Positions 31,219 to 39,988 of a stretch of 40,028 nucleotides of DNA are shown one piece after another. How positions within the stretch are numbered: the stretch's first letter is position 1; each line of letters begins with the position of its first letter. A program made the translations under genes and the position numbers. This DNA is from Thermoflexus hugenholtzii JAD2 (GTDB lineage: Bacteria > Chloroflexota > UBA11872 > UBA12225), in the NCBI GenBank assembly GCA_945865725.1, contig CAMBEO010000018.1, forward strand, positions 1-40,028. The letters are read 5' to 3'. The notes below the pieces were generated by a model. It was given only the letters and a program-made list of their open reading frames with translations. It ran no database searches and had not been told where the DNA came from.

Positions 31219-33072
31219 TCACCCCCCTGGCGGGGCCGAGGCCGATGACGAGGAGATCGCTGGCCCGGTCTGGACCTGGATGCCAAGTTCCGTCAACTGG
31301 CGGGCCGCGACTGGGGAAGGCGCCCCCATCAACAGGTCGCGCGCCGTCTGGTTCTTGGGGAACGCGATCGCGTCCCGGATCGACGAGGCCCCGGCGAGGA
31401 TCGCGACAATCCGGTCAAGGCCGAGCGCGATCCCGCCGTGCGGGGGCGCGCCGTACTCGAACGCGTCCAGCATCGTGCCGAAGAGCGCCTGGACCTCCGC
31501 CTTCCCATACCCCATCAAGGCGAACACCCGCTCCTGCAACGCCCGCACGTGGATCCGCACGCTCCCGCCGCCGATCTCGAAGCCATTGCAGATGAGGTCG
31601 TATTGCTTCGACAAGGCCGCCCCGGGATCGGTTTCAAGGAGGGGCACTTCCGAGTCCTTCGGCGCGCAGAACGGGTTGTGGGTAAACGTCCACGCCCCGC
31701 GCTCCTCGTCGCGTTCCAGCAGCGGAAAGGCCACCACCCACGCGAGCGAGAGGACGTTCGGGTCGGCAAGGCCAAGCTTGGCCCCGAGGTGGTCGCGCAG
31801 CCTCGATAACGTCGCGTTCACGACGACCGCCGTGTCGGCGACGATCGCAATCAAGTCACCGAGTCCCGCGCGTGTCGACGCGACGAGCGATGCCATGACC
31901 TCGTCGCCCACGTGTTGCCGGAACGGGCTTCGGATGCCGTCCGCGCCGATCGCGGCGGTGGCGAGGCCCTTGGCCCCGAATGAACGCGCGAGTTCCGTCA
32001 AGGCGTCCACCTCGCGGCGCGACCACGCGGCCCCCCCAGGGACCACGATGGCCTTGATCCGGCCACCCGAGGAGGACGCCGCCCGGAACACGCCGAAGCC
32101 AGACGCTCCGAGGAGGCCGGTGACGTCCACAAGCTCAAGTCCGAAGCGCAAGTCGGGCCGGTCGCAGCCGTATCGCTCCATCGCGTCGGCATAGGTCACG
32201 GCCGGGAACGGGATCGACTGGATGCGCTTGGGGGTACACGCGCCGAACACGTCAATGAGCATCGCCTCGATCGTGCCCATGACATCCGCCTCATCAACGA
32301 ACGCCATTTCGAGGTCAAGCTGGGTGAACTCCGGCTGCCGGTCGGATCGCGTGTCCTCGTCCCGGAAGCACCTCGCAACCTGGAAGTACCGGTCCATCCC
32401 AGCGACCATGAGCAACTGCTTGAACTGCTGGGGCGCTTGCGGCAGCGCGAAGAACTCGCCCGGGCTAAGGCGGGCCGGCACGAGGAAGTCCCTCGCCCCT
32501 TCCGGCGTGCTCGCCGTCAAGATCGGCGTCTCGATTTCAAGGAAGTCGCGCTCGTCCAGGAAGTCGCGCATGCGCTTGATCAGCCGGTGGCGTTGCACGA
32601 TCGCGTCGCGTAGCGAAGCCCGGCGCAGGTCGAGGTACCGGAACTTCAAGCGAAGGCCCTCGTCCACCGCGACGTCCTCGTTGACGTTGAATGGCGGGGT
32701 CTTCGACACGTTCAAGATGGTGATGCCACCGGCGATGACCTCGATCGCGCCCGTGGCCATGTTCGCGTTCGCGGTACCGGAAGGACGTTCGCGGACGGTC
32801 CCCTGCACGGAAATTACGTACTCGTTCCGGATCCCCGAGGCGGCATCATGCGCCTCTACCGACACGTTGGGGTCCAAGGTGACTTGCGTGAGGCCATACC
32901 GGTCCCGCAGGTCAATGAAGATCAGCCCGCCGTGGTCGCGACGACGGTGTACCCATCCATGGAGGACGACGGCGGAGCCAGCGTCACTCTTGCGCAAGCT
33001 TCCACAAGTGTGCGTCCGCTTGGCAGGCATGACCGTCCAGGGGTTCGAGGCGAGGGAGGAGTCTTCGTTCAT
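31219..33072 (-). CDS. aspS: Aspartyl-tRNA synthetase (bacterial type, probably non-discriminating)
   Basis: A 617-residue class IIb synthetase charging tRNA-Asp. The N-terminal anticodon-binding OB fold has RTHTCGSLR and GWVHRRRDHGGLIFIDLRDR. Class II motif 2 is FRDEDTRSDRQPEFTQLD, and motif 3 is GLDRIVAIL near the C-terminus. The bacterial GAD insertion lies in between. The anticodon loop reads RRRDH, with His (H47) where strictly Asp-specific enzymes have Leu. From published work on this position, that predicts an enzyme that also charges tRNA-Asn, needing GatCAB for Asn-tRNA. The start may be ATG 33072 or ATG 33030; the second matches the usual family N-terminus, and neither has a strong ribosome-binding site. 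Confidence 0.96.
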   Translation of the reverse strand: MNEDSSLASNPWTVMPAKRTHTCGSLRKSDAGSAVVLHGWVHRRRDHGGLIFIDLRDRYGLTQVTLDPNVSVEAHDAASGIRNEYVISVQGTVRERPSGTANANMATGAIEVIAGGITILNVSKTPPFNVNEDVAVDEGLRLKFRYLDLRRASLRDAIVQRHRLIKRMRDFLDERDFLEIETPILTASTPEGARDFLVPARLSPGEFFALPQAPQQFKQLLMVAGMDRYFQVARCFRDEDTRSDRQPEFTQLDLEMAFVDEADVMGTIEAMLIDVFGACTPKRIQSIPFPAVTYADAMERYGCDRPDLRFGLELVDVTGLLGASGFGVFRAASSSGGRIKAIVVPGGAAWSRREVDALTELARSFGAKGLATAAIGADGIRSPFRQHVGDEVMASLVASTRAGLGDLIAIVADTAVVVNATLSRLRDHLGAKLGLADPNVLSLAWVVAFPLLERDEERGAWTFTHNPFCAPKDSEVPLLETDPGAALSKQYDLICNGFEIGGGSVRIHVRALQERVFALMGYGKAEVQALFGTMLDAFEYGAPPHGGIALGLDRIVAILAGASSIRDAIAFPKNQTARDLLMGAPSPVAARQLTELGIQVQTGPAISSSSASAPPGG

Positions 33073-33091
33073 CGTGTTCGTCGGTCAGTCC

Positions 33092-33109
33092 CCCGACGGC
33101 AGCGTCGGG
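33092..33109 (-). promoter_or_regulatory. Small hairpin in the aspS leader
   Basis: CCCGACG, loop GCAG, CGTCGGG: a perfect 7-bp stem located 20 bases before the upstream aspS start codon. It could affect translation of the leader. No T-box features are present. Confidence 0.35.
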
Positions 33110-33164
33110 AATGGTCGCACTGGTCGAAGGGTACCGGCGACACCGGTCATCCTTCTCCCAGGAC

Positions 33165-33311
33165 CTCCCGCCGCAGCGTTGAGGCGCTTGCGCCAGATGG
33201 AAGGGGCAGTCCAGGGCGTGGGAGGTGGTGCTTCCCTCTCCCGACCGCGGCGCGGGGCGCTTGCGGCCAATGAAAAGGGGCAGTCCAGGGACCGCGTACG
33301 CGGATGACGAT
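33165..33311. repeat. Hairpin repeat block upstream of aspS with CCGCGTACGCGG palindrome
   Basis: Two D-type units (CTTGCGCCAGATGGAAGGGG near 33189 and CTTGCGGCCAATGAAAAGGG near 33260) are each followed by GGGCAGTCCAGGG-like sequence. They are preceded by A-type starts (CCTCCCGCCGCAGCG, TTCCCTCTCCCG). The palindrome lies at 33292-33303. Together these occupy most of the 263 bases between aspS and the glycosyltransferase gene. No gene is seen here. Confidence 0.75.
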
Positions 33312-33335
33312 GGTGGCGGCTCGACGAATAACCCT

Positions 33336-34124
33336 CTACCGCATCAAAATCGCGAGTTGCCACACGCGCCAGAGGGCCTCGACGGCGATCGCGGGCGTCA
33401 TCTTGGACGTGCCGCGCGAGCGATCGGCAAAGTGGATCGGGTATTCCACGACGCGAAGGCCGACCTTCTGGCAGCGCATCGCCATCTCAATCTGGAAGTT
33501 GTAGCCCTGCGAGCGGACTTCATCCAGCGGCAACCTTTCGAGCGCCTCCCGCCGGAAGCACTTGAACCCTGCCGTCGCGTCGTGGACCCGTAGTCCGGTC
33601 AGGCGCCGGGCGTACTGGTTCCCCCCCCAGCTCAGCAGGCGCCGCAACGTGCTCCAGCTTCGGTCCAGGCTCCCGCCCCCGACATAGCGGGACCCAACCA
33701 CGACGTCGTGTGCTTCCGCCAGTGCAAGCATGTCCGGGATCGCCGCGACGGGGTGCGAGAAGTCTGCGTCCATCTCAAAGATGCGTTCAGCGCCACTGGC
33801 GAGGACGCGACGGAAGCCCGCGACGTACGCATCGCCAAGGCCGGTCTTCGCCGCGCGGTGCAAGACGTCGATGCGCGACGGGTGTGACGCGGCGATGGCG
33901 TCTGCGACCTCCCCGGTCCCGTCGGGCGAGGCGTCGTCCACGACGAGGACCCGGATGCTGGGCCCGACCTCCATGAGCGCACGCAGCATCAACGGGAGGT
34001 TTTCCCGCTCGTTGTATGTCGGGAGCACGATACAAGCGTCCCGGCCGAGCGCGAGCGCGAGGGCCGTCTCCCCTCTCCCGCTGGCGTCGGAGCGCATACC
34101 TAAGCCAGGGGTTGGGGGCGTCAT
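33336..34124 (-). CDS. Polyprenyl-phosphate glycosyltransferase (dolichol-phosphate mannosyltransferase-like, GT2)
   Basis: A 262-residue GT-A fold glycosyltransferase. It has VLPTYNERENL at the nucleotide-binding start, VVDDASPDGTGEVAD with the Asp pair, the DADFSHP metal motif (DxD) and GSRYVGGG, all in the order of bacterial and archaeal DPM1. No C-terminal membrane helices are present, which fits the soluble catalytic type. It would load a sugar such as mannose or glucose onto a polyprenyl phosphate for use by the membrane transferases downstream in the cluster. The ATG at 34124 has GGGAGACA directly before it. The first ~27 residues are encoded by dispersed-repeat sequence and are probably not conserved. 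Confidence 0.92.
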   Translation of the reverse strand: MTPPTPGLGMRSDASGRGETALALALGRDACIVLPTYNERENLPLMLRALMEVGPSIRVLVVDDASPDGTGEVADAIAASHPSRIDVLHRAAKTGLGDAYVAGFRRVLASGAERIFEMDADFSHPVAAIPDMLALAEAHDVVVGSRYVGGGSLDRSWSTLRRLLSWGGNQYARRLTGLRVHDATAGFKCFRREALERLPLDEVRSQGYNFQIEMAMRCQKVGLRVVEYPIHFADRSRGTSKMTPAIAVEALWRVWQLAILMR

Positions 34125-34182
34125 TGTCTCCCTCTCCGGCCGGCTATAGGATGGGGCGCCCTCCATGCATCGTCCGGACTGG

Positions 34183-36804
34183 TCACCGGACATTCCGGAC
34201 TGGTGGCACCGTCACGGGGTCGGCAGTTCGCAAACGTGGCGGGATATCCGTCGCATAAATCGCCGTCTGGCCGCGCCGGAACACCTCGATCAGGCCAGAC
34301 CCGGGATCATCGAGGGCGTCCAAGCCCGGCCCGGCGTATGCCTGCTCTTCAAGGTAGCCCTTGACGACAAACGCGACGCCATACCGTTCGAGCACCTCTC
34401 GGGCGACCGGACCCGCCCCGTGCCGATAGAACTGCTCGACGTCCTGGCGCCGGCGCTCGACTTCGGCATTCGACGTCTCGCCGCGCCACAGGCGCTCATG
34501 TTGGTCCCACCCCAGGATCGTCGGGAAGCCAGTCTGCGTCGACACGCGTGCGAACTCGCTGTATGCCCCGCCGGTCGCCTCCAGGATCACGGGTGCGCGC
34601 TCGCCGTTCGCGTCGGTCGCGTTTTCGAGTAGCCACTGGGCGGCTGCGTGATCGTCCGGGTGGAAGCGACGCAGCCAGTCCATCCCGTCGATCGAAGCCT
34701 GGCCAGACAGGCGATGAGTTCTCAGTCCGATGACGTGGACCGGATAGAACAGCATCCCGACGATGATCACACCCCACCACGTGAGCAAGACCACTGGCAG
34801 TTGCCTGAAAAACGGCCCAGTGCTCGCCACCGCCCCCCGTTCGATCGCTGGCCACGCACGGCGCGCAAGCAGCCACGTCCAAAAGGCCAGTTGCGGGGCG
34901 GCGAGGCCGATCAGCAGCCACGCCTGGTAGTAGAGCTTGAAGACGGTGTTCATCCGGCGGAGCGAGCCGCCGTAGAAGTCGCGCAGGAAGACGACCTCGC
35001 AGGCGGCGAGAAGTGCGAAGGCCAGCGCAGCGACGAGGAACGCGAAGCCGGTTGCCCGTCCGCCGTACGCGGGAGCAGGGCGCGGGACAGGGAGCGACGG
35101 CGTCGAGCCGACCACCATCGCTTCCTTCGACGCCGGCCGGGCGCGCGGAAGGATGCGCGACGCAACGGCGACCGCGAGGGTGCCTGCGAACACGCCGACG
35201 GCATACGTTCCGAGCGAGCGCACTTCCGCAAGTGCAATGGCCGCAGCCGCAGCCGCGGACGCGCCGACAGCAACGATGACACGCCGGCGTGCGCCACCTC
35301 CCGTGAGGGTCGCGCCAGCGCAAAGTGCCACCGGGGCGAGCCACAGGAGTTGCAAGCCCCAGAACTCGAGGAACTGCCCGAGCACGCTTCGCCGCTGGAC
35401 CATGCCAACCGGCAACTCCCCCGGCGCCGCAACGACAGGTGGCGAGAACCCAGCCACGAACGGGGCGACCGCGAGGAGCGCGACAGCCGATACGGCGAGG
35501 GCAGCGTACGCCAGGCGTGCCAGCCCGATCGCGAACGACATCGTTGGTTCTGCCGGCCGCGCGCGGGAGGCACCGATGACACCGGCGCCGACGACGAGGA
35601 TGAGGTACGTCGGAAAATCCCACGAGTTCGAGAAGTAGAGCGATCCGAGGAACGCGGCGACCATGGCGGCGGAGCAGTAGGGCATCGCGACATCGAGTGC
35701 GCGGCGCCACTGAGCGATCCCCTCCCGCCCGGTCCCGTAGTAGCCATCCGTCCGGGAGCCACCAGCGGCGATAAGGAATGGCAACGGTGGGTCGATGAAC
35801 CAGCGGTAGGCGACGGCCACGGCCAGTACCGCGAACGGCAGGGTCAAGACGTGCGGGTGAAGGTCGCCAAGCAAGAATGAGAACGCGGGGAACTCATTGA
35901 TCGTGTAGTCGATGTCACGGTCGCCCTCCTTGATGACGAGGACGCGGGTCGCGTTCCAGCCAATCCCAGTCCAAAAGTCCTTCTCCCAGAGCCCGGACCC
36001 ATCGAACCGGCGCAAAACCGACCAGAGGTTTCCGGCGACGAGGACGACCATCGCTGACACCGCACCGACGACAAGGTATGGAACCGCCACGCCGAACGAC
36101 CAGTCCCCGACTGGAAGGGGAGTGCGACCGGCCCCGCCTCGATCCGATCCCGACCAGTGGGCAACCTGTTCGCGTGCGAGGGTGTACCCGACGCTTGACG
36201 TGCCGGACGCGACCATCGCGAACACGAGGGCGAGCGACAGGTTGAAGCCTTCGGATGGCGCGACGCCGGTGAGTTGGATCAGGAGCCCGTGGCAGAGGTA
36301 CCCGAAGTAGTAGTAGTTGATCCGTGGGTCGGGCATCGTCGGCGACGGGGCGAGCCACGGGTCGATCGGAGGGAACGTGTCAGACCTCGCCACCGCATTC
36401 AGGAATGCGAAGTCCATGAACTTCTCGGTGCCATTGATGTCGGACGCGAACGAGCGGAGCCAAAGCATCCCGAGAAAGGTGCCGGTCGTGACGGCCGCCT
36501 GAATGATGAGGAGCCCCCGGCGCCGTCGCCAGAACTCCATCATCTCCCGGCGTGTGGTCGCGGAAAGTCCCCACGCTCCGACGGCAATAACGCCAATCAC
36601 GACAAGGCTGGTTACGGGCCCGTTCGTAGCGAGGCCGGTGACGCCAATCCACCAGGAGACCAGCCCGAACGCGAGGAGTCCCGCGGGCATCGCGAGGCCG
36701 AGGCCCCGGTCAGCAAACGGGTGGAGGAACCTGAATACGACCGGCCAGAACGCCGCGCCGACGAGGTGAGCGGCGCCGAGCCACCACACCGCGACGAGGA
36801 TCAC
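34183..36804 (-). CDS. DUF2298 (chlor_Arch_YYY) integral membrane protein
   Basis: An 873-residue polytopic membrane protein with roughly 15 or more helices. It carries the family's eponymous tyrosines in DPRINYYYFGYLCHGLL (near residue 158), a DLHPHVLTLPF segment (near 315), and a C-terminal part with NTVFKLYYQAWLLIGLAAPQ (near 625). The pattern resembles GT-C glycosyltransferases, and the family is known from Chloroflexi and Archaea without a proven activity. Between a polyprenyl-phosphate transferase and an Agl23-like protein, a role in lipid-linked sugar transfer or glycan assembly is likely. The start is GTG at 36804, with GAGGTGGG upstream. A short gap (34125-34182) separates it from the glycosyltransferase gene. 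Confidence 0.88.
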   Translation of the reverse strand: MILVAVWWLGAAHLVGAAFWPVVFRFLHPFADRGLGLAMPAGLLAFGLVSWWIGVTGLATNGPVTSLVVIGVIAVGAWGLSATTRREMMEFWRRRRGLLIIQAAVTTGTFLGMLWLRSFASDINGTEKFMDFAFLNAVARSDTFPPIDPWLAPSPTMPDPRINYYYFGYLCHGLLIQLTGVAPSEGFNLSLALVFAMVASGTSSVGYTLAREQVAHWSGSDRGGAGRTPLPVGDWSFGVAVPYLVVGAVSAMVVLVAGNLWSVLRRFDGSGLWEKDFWTGIGWNATRVLVIKEGDRDIDYTINEFPAFSFLLGDLHPHVLTLPFAVLAVAVAYRWFIDPPLPFLIAAGGSRTDGYYGTGREGIAQWRRALDVAMPYCSAAMVAAFLGSLYFSNSWDFPTYLILVVGAGVIGASRARPAEPTMSFAIGLARLAYAALAVSAVALLAVAPFVAGFSPPVVAAPGELPVGMVQRRSVLGQFLEFWGLQLLWLAPVALCAGATLTGGGARRRVIVAVGASAAAAAAIALAEVRSLGTYAVGVFAGTLAVAVASRILPRARPASKEAMVVGSTPSLPVPRPAPAYGGRATGFAFLVAALAFALLAACEVVFLRDFYGGSLRRMNTVFKLYYQAWLLIGLAAPQLAFWTWLLARRAWPAIERGAVASTGPFFRQLPVVLLTWWGVIIVGMLFYPVHVIGLRTHRLSGQASIDGMDWLRRFHPDDHAAAQWLLENATDANGERAPVILEATGGAYSEFARVSTQTGFPTILGWDQHERLWRGETSNAEVERRRQDVEQFYRHGAGPVAREVLERYGVAFVVKGYLEEQAYAGPGLDALDDPGSGLIEVFRRGQTAIYATDIPPRLRTADPVTVPPVRNVR

Positions 36805-36892
36805 GGCCCGCCCACCTCGTCGCTGCGGTGCGTGAAAATGGAGAGCGCCGACGTCCTACCAGCCCTCCCGCGAACCGTCGTCGTCAAGTACC

Positions 36893-39800
36893 TCACGGCT
36901 GCCCGATCGTTTGCACCCGGCCATTCCCGGAGTCGACGACGAGCAAGTTGCCGCCGTCGATGGCGATCCCGAGCGGCAAGTCAAACTGCCCCGCGCCCTT
37001 CCCGGCCGAACCGGTGACTGCAAGGACCTCGCCGGACGGGTTCAACTTGACAATGCGGTTGTTTGGCGGATCGGTCACAAAGATGTATCCCTGCGCGTCG
37101 ACGACGAGATACGGTTCCGTCCTCGGTCCCGTCTGCCAACCCTGGATCGGGAACTCCGCCATGTACTTGCCCGATGGGTCAAGTTTTTGCACGCGGCGAT
37201 TCATGGTGTCCGCGACGAAGATATTTCCCTGGGGGTCGATCGCCAGGCCGATCGGCTCATTAAGTTGGGCCGGTCCACCACCGCCCTGCCCAAGCTGGGC
37301 GAGGAATTTACCGGTCGGGTCGAACTTCTGCAGGCGCTTGTTCCCGGTGTCGGCCACGAGGACGTTGCCGTCGCGGTCGATCACGATGGCGCGGGGCCCC
37401 CAGAAGCCACCGCTCTGTCCCACCCATTTGGTGACGAAGCGCCCGTTCCCGTCAAACTTCTGGACGCGGTGGTTCCAGGTATCGGCGACGTAGACGCTGC
37501 CGTCCCGGTCGACCGCCAAGCCCATCGGTTCCTTGAACTGCCCGTCCCCGGTCCCTTCCGTCCCCCATGCCAACAGGACCTTGCCGGCCCGGTCGACCTT
37601 CTGGATCCGGTGATTGGACGTGTCGGCGACGTATGCGTTGCCGACACTATCGATCGCGATTGCCCGGGGCAGCGTGAATTGCCCTTGCGCGCGCCCGGTC
37701 GTCCCGAACTCGCTCCGCGCTTGTGCCGGGACGGACTTCGCCGCGTATGCCTCGGGGTTGATCCGCGGGCTTACGGGGGCTTGCCCGGAAGGGGTCCCTC
37801 CGGTCGTGGGACCGCCCACGCCATCCTTGATGTAGACGTAGAAGTCGTACGAGCCAAGCGGTTGCGTCGGGTCCCGGTAGATCAACCACTGCCAGAGTCC
37901 GGATCTCGTCTCGGCATTCGTGATGACGTTCCGGATTGATTGAAGCGTGATGGTACGATAATCCTCTGGATACCACCAACGCATCTTGTATTTCGTCTTG
38001 CTGTACCCGTTCAGGAAGGGGGCATTCTTCTCGTCGTCCTCGAGTGCCACGATAACGACGGGCTTGGTCGCCGGCGTGTTCAATTGCGACGGGTAATCGA
38101 CGTTCTTGTAATCGCGGAGATACCACGAGAACGGCCACCAGGCGCCGGACTGGACGGTAATCCCAAGGTCGCGAGAGGAGGCCGTCTGCTCTAGGCTCAT
38201 CCGCTCGATGTCGGTCATCACCTTCTTGACGTCGGGCGCGGTCTGGGTATAGACGAGGAGGTCGCGTGGCGTGTCCGGTCGCTCAAAGTTGACCGGCCAC
38301 CCGGTATGGATCGTCCACGCCGCGAGGATCGTTGCGAATGTGATCGTTCCACGCCGGTACCACTGGCTACCGTCGCGCCGGTCCCAGACTTCGCCGAGCA
38401 AGCGCGCCGTGACCAGCGCCATCGGGATCGCGACGTGGATCACGAGCCAAGGCATCTTCTCGCCCGCCCAGCTGAAGATGGTCAGCCCTCCCCATCCCCA
38501 CCAGAGGAGGAACGACGTTACCCATGTCGGGCGCCTGAGGTACTCGACCGTCCCGGCGAGGAAGAACAGGAACGGGAGCGTCTCGTACGCCGACAGGATC
38601 AGAACGTAGTAGTACCAGGGCTGGTTTCCGCGCTGGACACCATGCTGCTCTAGCCAGTAGCGGATCCCGCCGATCAACCCCTCGCGGATTCCCCCAAAGT
38701 TCGTGAACAGGCTCGTGAAGAGCACGATAAACACGACGAAGAACAGGACGATGCCCCCGCCGAAGGTGCCCAACCCCCAGAACCCGGACTGGTCACGCCA
38801 GAGTGACAACCACGCGCCCGTCATCGTCCCGGACGCGCCCCGTTCGCGCACCGTACGACTATCGTGGGGTTCCTGCCGGTACCGGTCGTAGGCCGCGCCC
38901 GCGAGGGCACCGACGGCCAGTCCGATGAACCCGCCGCCAATCTCGAACAGTTCCTTCTTGTAGATCCCGATGACGGCGGTCGCGATGCCGCCCACGATCG
39001 CGCCGACCGCACCGACCTGGATGACGCGACGCAGCGGCAGCGTTGCATGCTCCCACGCCACCGACACCAGCAGGAACGAACCGACCAGGAACATCGTGAT
39101 GTATGTCGACTCTTTCGTCGCATACGCGAACGAGAGCCCGACGCAGAACGCGTAGAACCAGGCGCGCCGTCGCAGCAGCACGAAGCCCACGAATCCCGAG
39201 ATCGACAGGAGCGTCCACGTGGCGGCGTACGAGTCCTCCCGCAGCATCCGAGCGAAGTAGGTGAAGCTCGGGGAAAACGTGAAGATCGAGAGCGCCACGA
39301 GCCACCCCGTGGTCCCCAGCCATCGGCGCCAGAGGGCGGTCAACGCGACGAGGCCGATACCGAACGCCGCCGGGACGGCGCGAGCCGTGGCCTCGGTCGC
39401 ACCGAAGAGCCAGAAGCTCCCAGCGACGCTCAGGAACTGGAATGGCCCATGCAACAATGGGTTGTACTTGTAAATGTTCCCCTTGAAGGTATCCCACGCG
39501 AACTTCGCGTGCATCGACTCGTCGTGGTGCATCGCGCGGGTACCGAGATCCCAGAACCTGGAAAAGAGCGTCAACCCGAGTAGCGCGACGACGAGGATCG
39601 CTTGACCCCGGTTCAAGCCCCATCCATACGGTCCGCGAAGCCAGTCAATGAACCCCGGTCCGAGGTCAGGGTGGTCGTCGCCGATCAGGATCGAGGGTCC
39701 AGTTGCCGTGGTCGGGAGCGGCACCAAGGCGGGCTCGACCGCGACGTCCGCGACGTCCGCGACGACGCTTCCTTCCGCGCCAGTTGTCTCGCGTGCCAGC

Positions 39801-39988
39801 CGCGCGGCGCGACTCGCCTTCCGCCGGGCGTCCATCCGCTCGCGCACGAGCTCGGACGGCCGTGCCGCCGTGTCCTCGCCGCCGACGCGCACGTCCGCCG
39901 CGTTCGCGATCGTCGCGCCGGCGGCCGGCACCTCATCAGGCGCGAGGACGTCGCTCCCATCCTGGTCGCTCGTCGACTTCGCTACCAC
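36893..39988 (-). CDS. Agl23-like (TIGR03663) GT39-type membrane protein fused to an NHL-repeat propeller
   Basis: A 1031-residue fusion. A charged cytoplasmic N-terminus (1-110) is followed by a membrane region of a dozen or so helices. The first outer loop holds AMHHDESMHAKFAWD, the acidic motif used by GT39/PMT-type transferases, then ARMLREDSYAATW. A soluble loop (about 560-740) precedes a C-terminal six-unit NHL propeller (about 765-1030), whose units read VYVADTWNHRVQKFD and VLVADTGNKRLQKFD. The TIGR03663 family is linked with N-glycosylation flippase functions in archaea. The propeller probably sits outside the cell and may bind the acceptor. The start is GTG 39988 with a G-rich site upstream; the gene is complete, with 40 bases left in the window. 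Confidence 0.87.
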   Translation of the reverse strand: MVAKSTSDQDGSDVLAPDEVPAAGATIANAADVRVGGEDTAARPSELVRERMDARRKASRAARLARETTGAEGSVVADVADVAVEPALVPLPTTATGPSILIGDDHPDLGPGFIDWLRGPYGWGLNRGQAILVVALLGLTLFSRFWDLGTRAMHHDESMHAKFAWDTFKGNIYKYNPLLHGPFQFLSVAGSFWLFGATEATARAVPAAFGIGLVALTALWRRWLGTTGWLVALSIFTFSPSFTYFARMLREDSYAATWTLLSISGFVGFVLLRRRAWFYAFCVGLSFAYATKESTYITMFLVGSFLLVSVAWEHATLPLRRVIQVGAVGAIVGGIATAVIGIYKKELFEIGGGFIGLAVGALAGAAYDRYRQEPHDSRTVRERGASGTMTGAWLSLWRDQSGFWGLGTFGGGIVLFFVVFIVLFTSLFTNFGGIREGLIGGIRYWLEQHGVQRGNQPWYYYVLILSAYETLPFLFFLAGTVEYLRRPTWVTSFLLWWGWGGLTIFSWAGEKMPWLVIHVAIPMALVTARLLGEVWDRRDGSQWYRRGTITFATILAAWTIHTGWPVNFERPDTPRDLLVYTQTAPDVKKVMTDIERMSLEQTASSRDLGITVQSGAWWPFSWYLRDYKNVDYPSQLNTPATKPVVIVALEDDEKNAPFLNGYSKTKYKMRWWYPEDYRTITLQSIRNVITNAETRSGLWQWLIYRDPTQPLGSYDFYVYIKDGVGGPTTGGTPSGQAPVSPRINPEAYAAKSVPAQARSEFGTTGRAQGQFTLPRAIAIDSVGNAYVADTSNHRIQKVDRAGKVLLAWGTEGTGDGQFKEPMGLAVDRDGSVYVADTWNHRVQKFDGNGRFVTKWVGQSGGFWGPRAIVIDRDGNVLVADTGNKRLQKFDPTGKFLAQLGQGGGGPAQLNEPIGLAIDPQGNIFVADTMNRRVQKLDPSGKYMAEFPIQGWQTGPRTEPYLVVDAQGYIFVTDPPNNRIVKLNPSGEVLAVTGSAGKGAGQFDLPLGIAIDGGNLLVVDSGNGRVQTIGQP

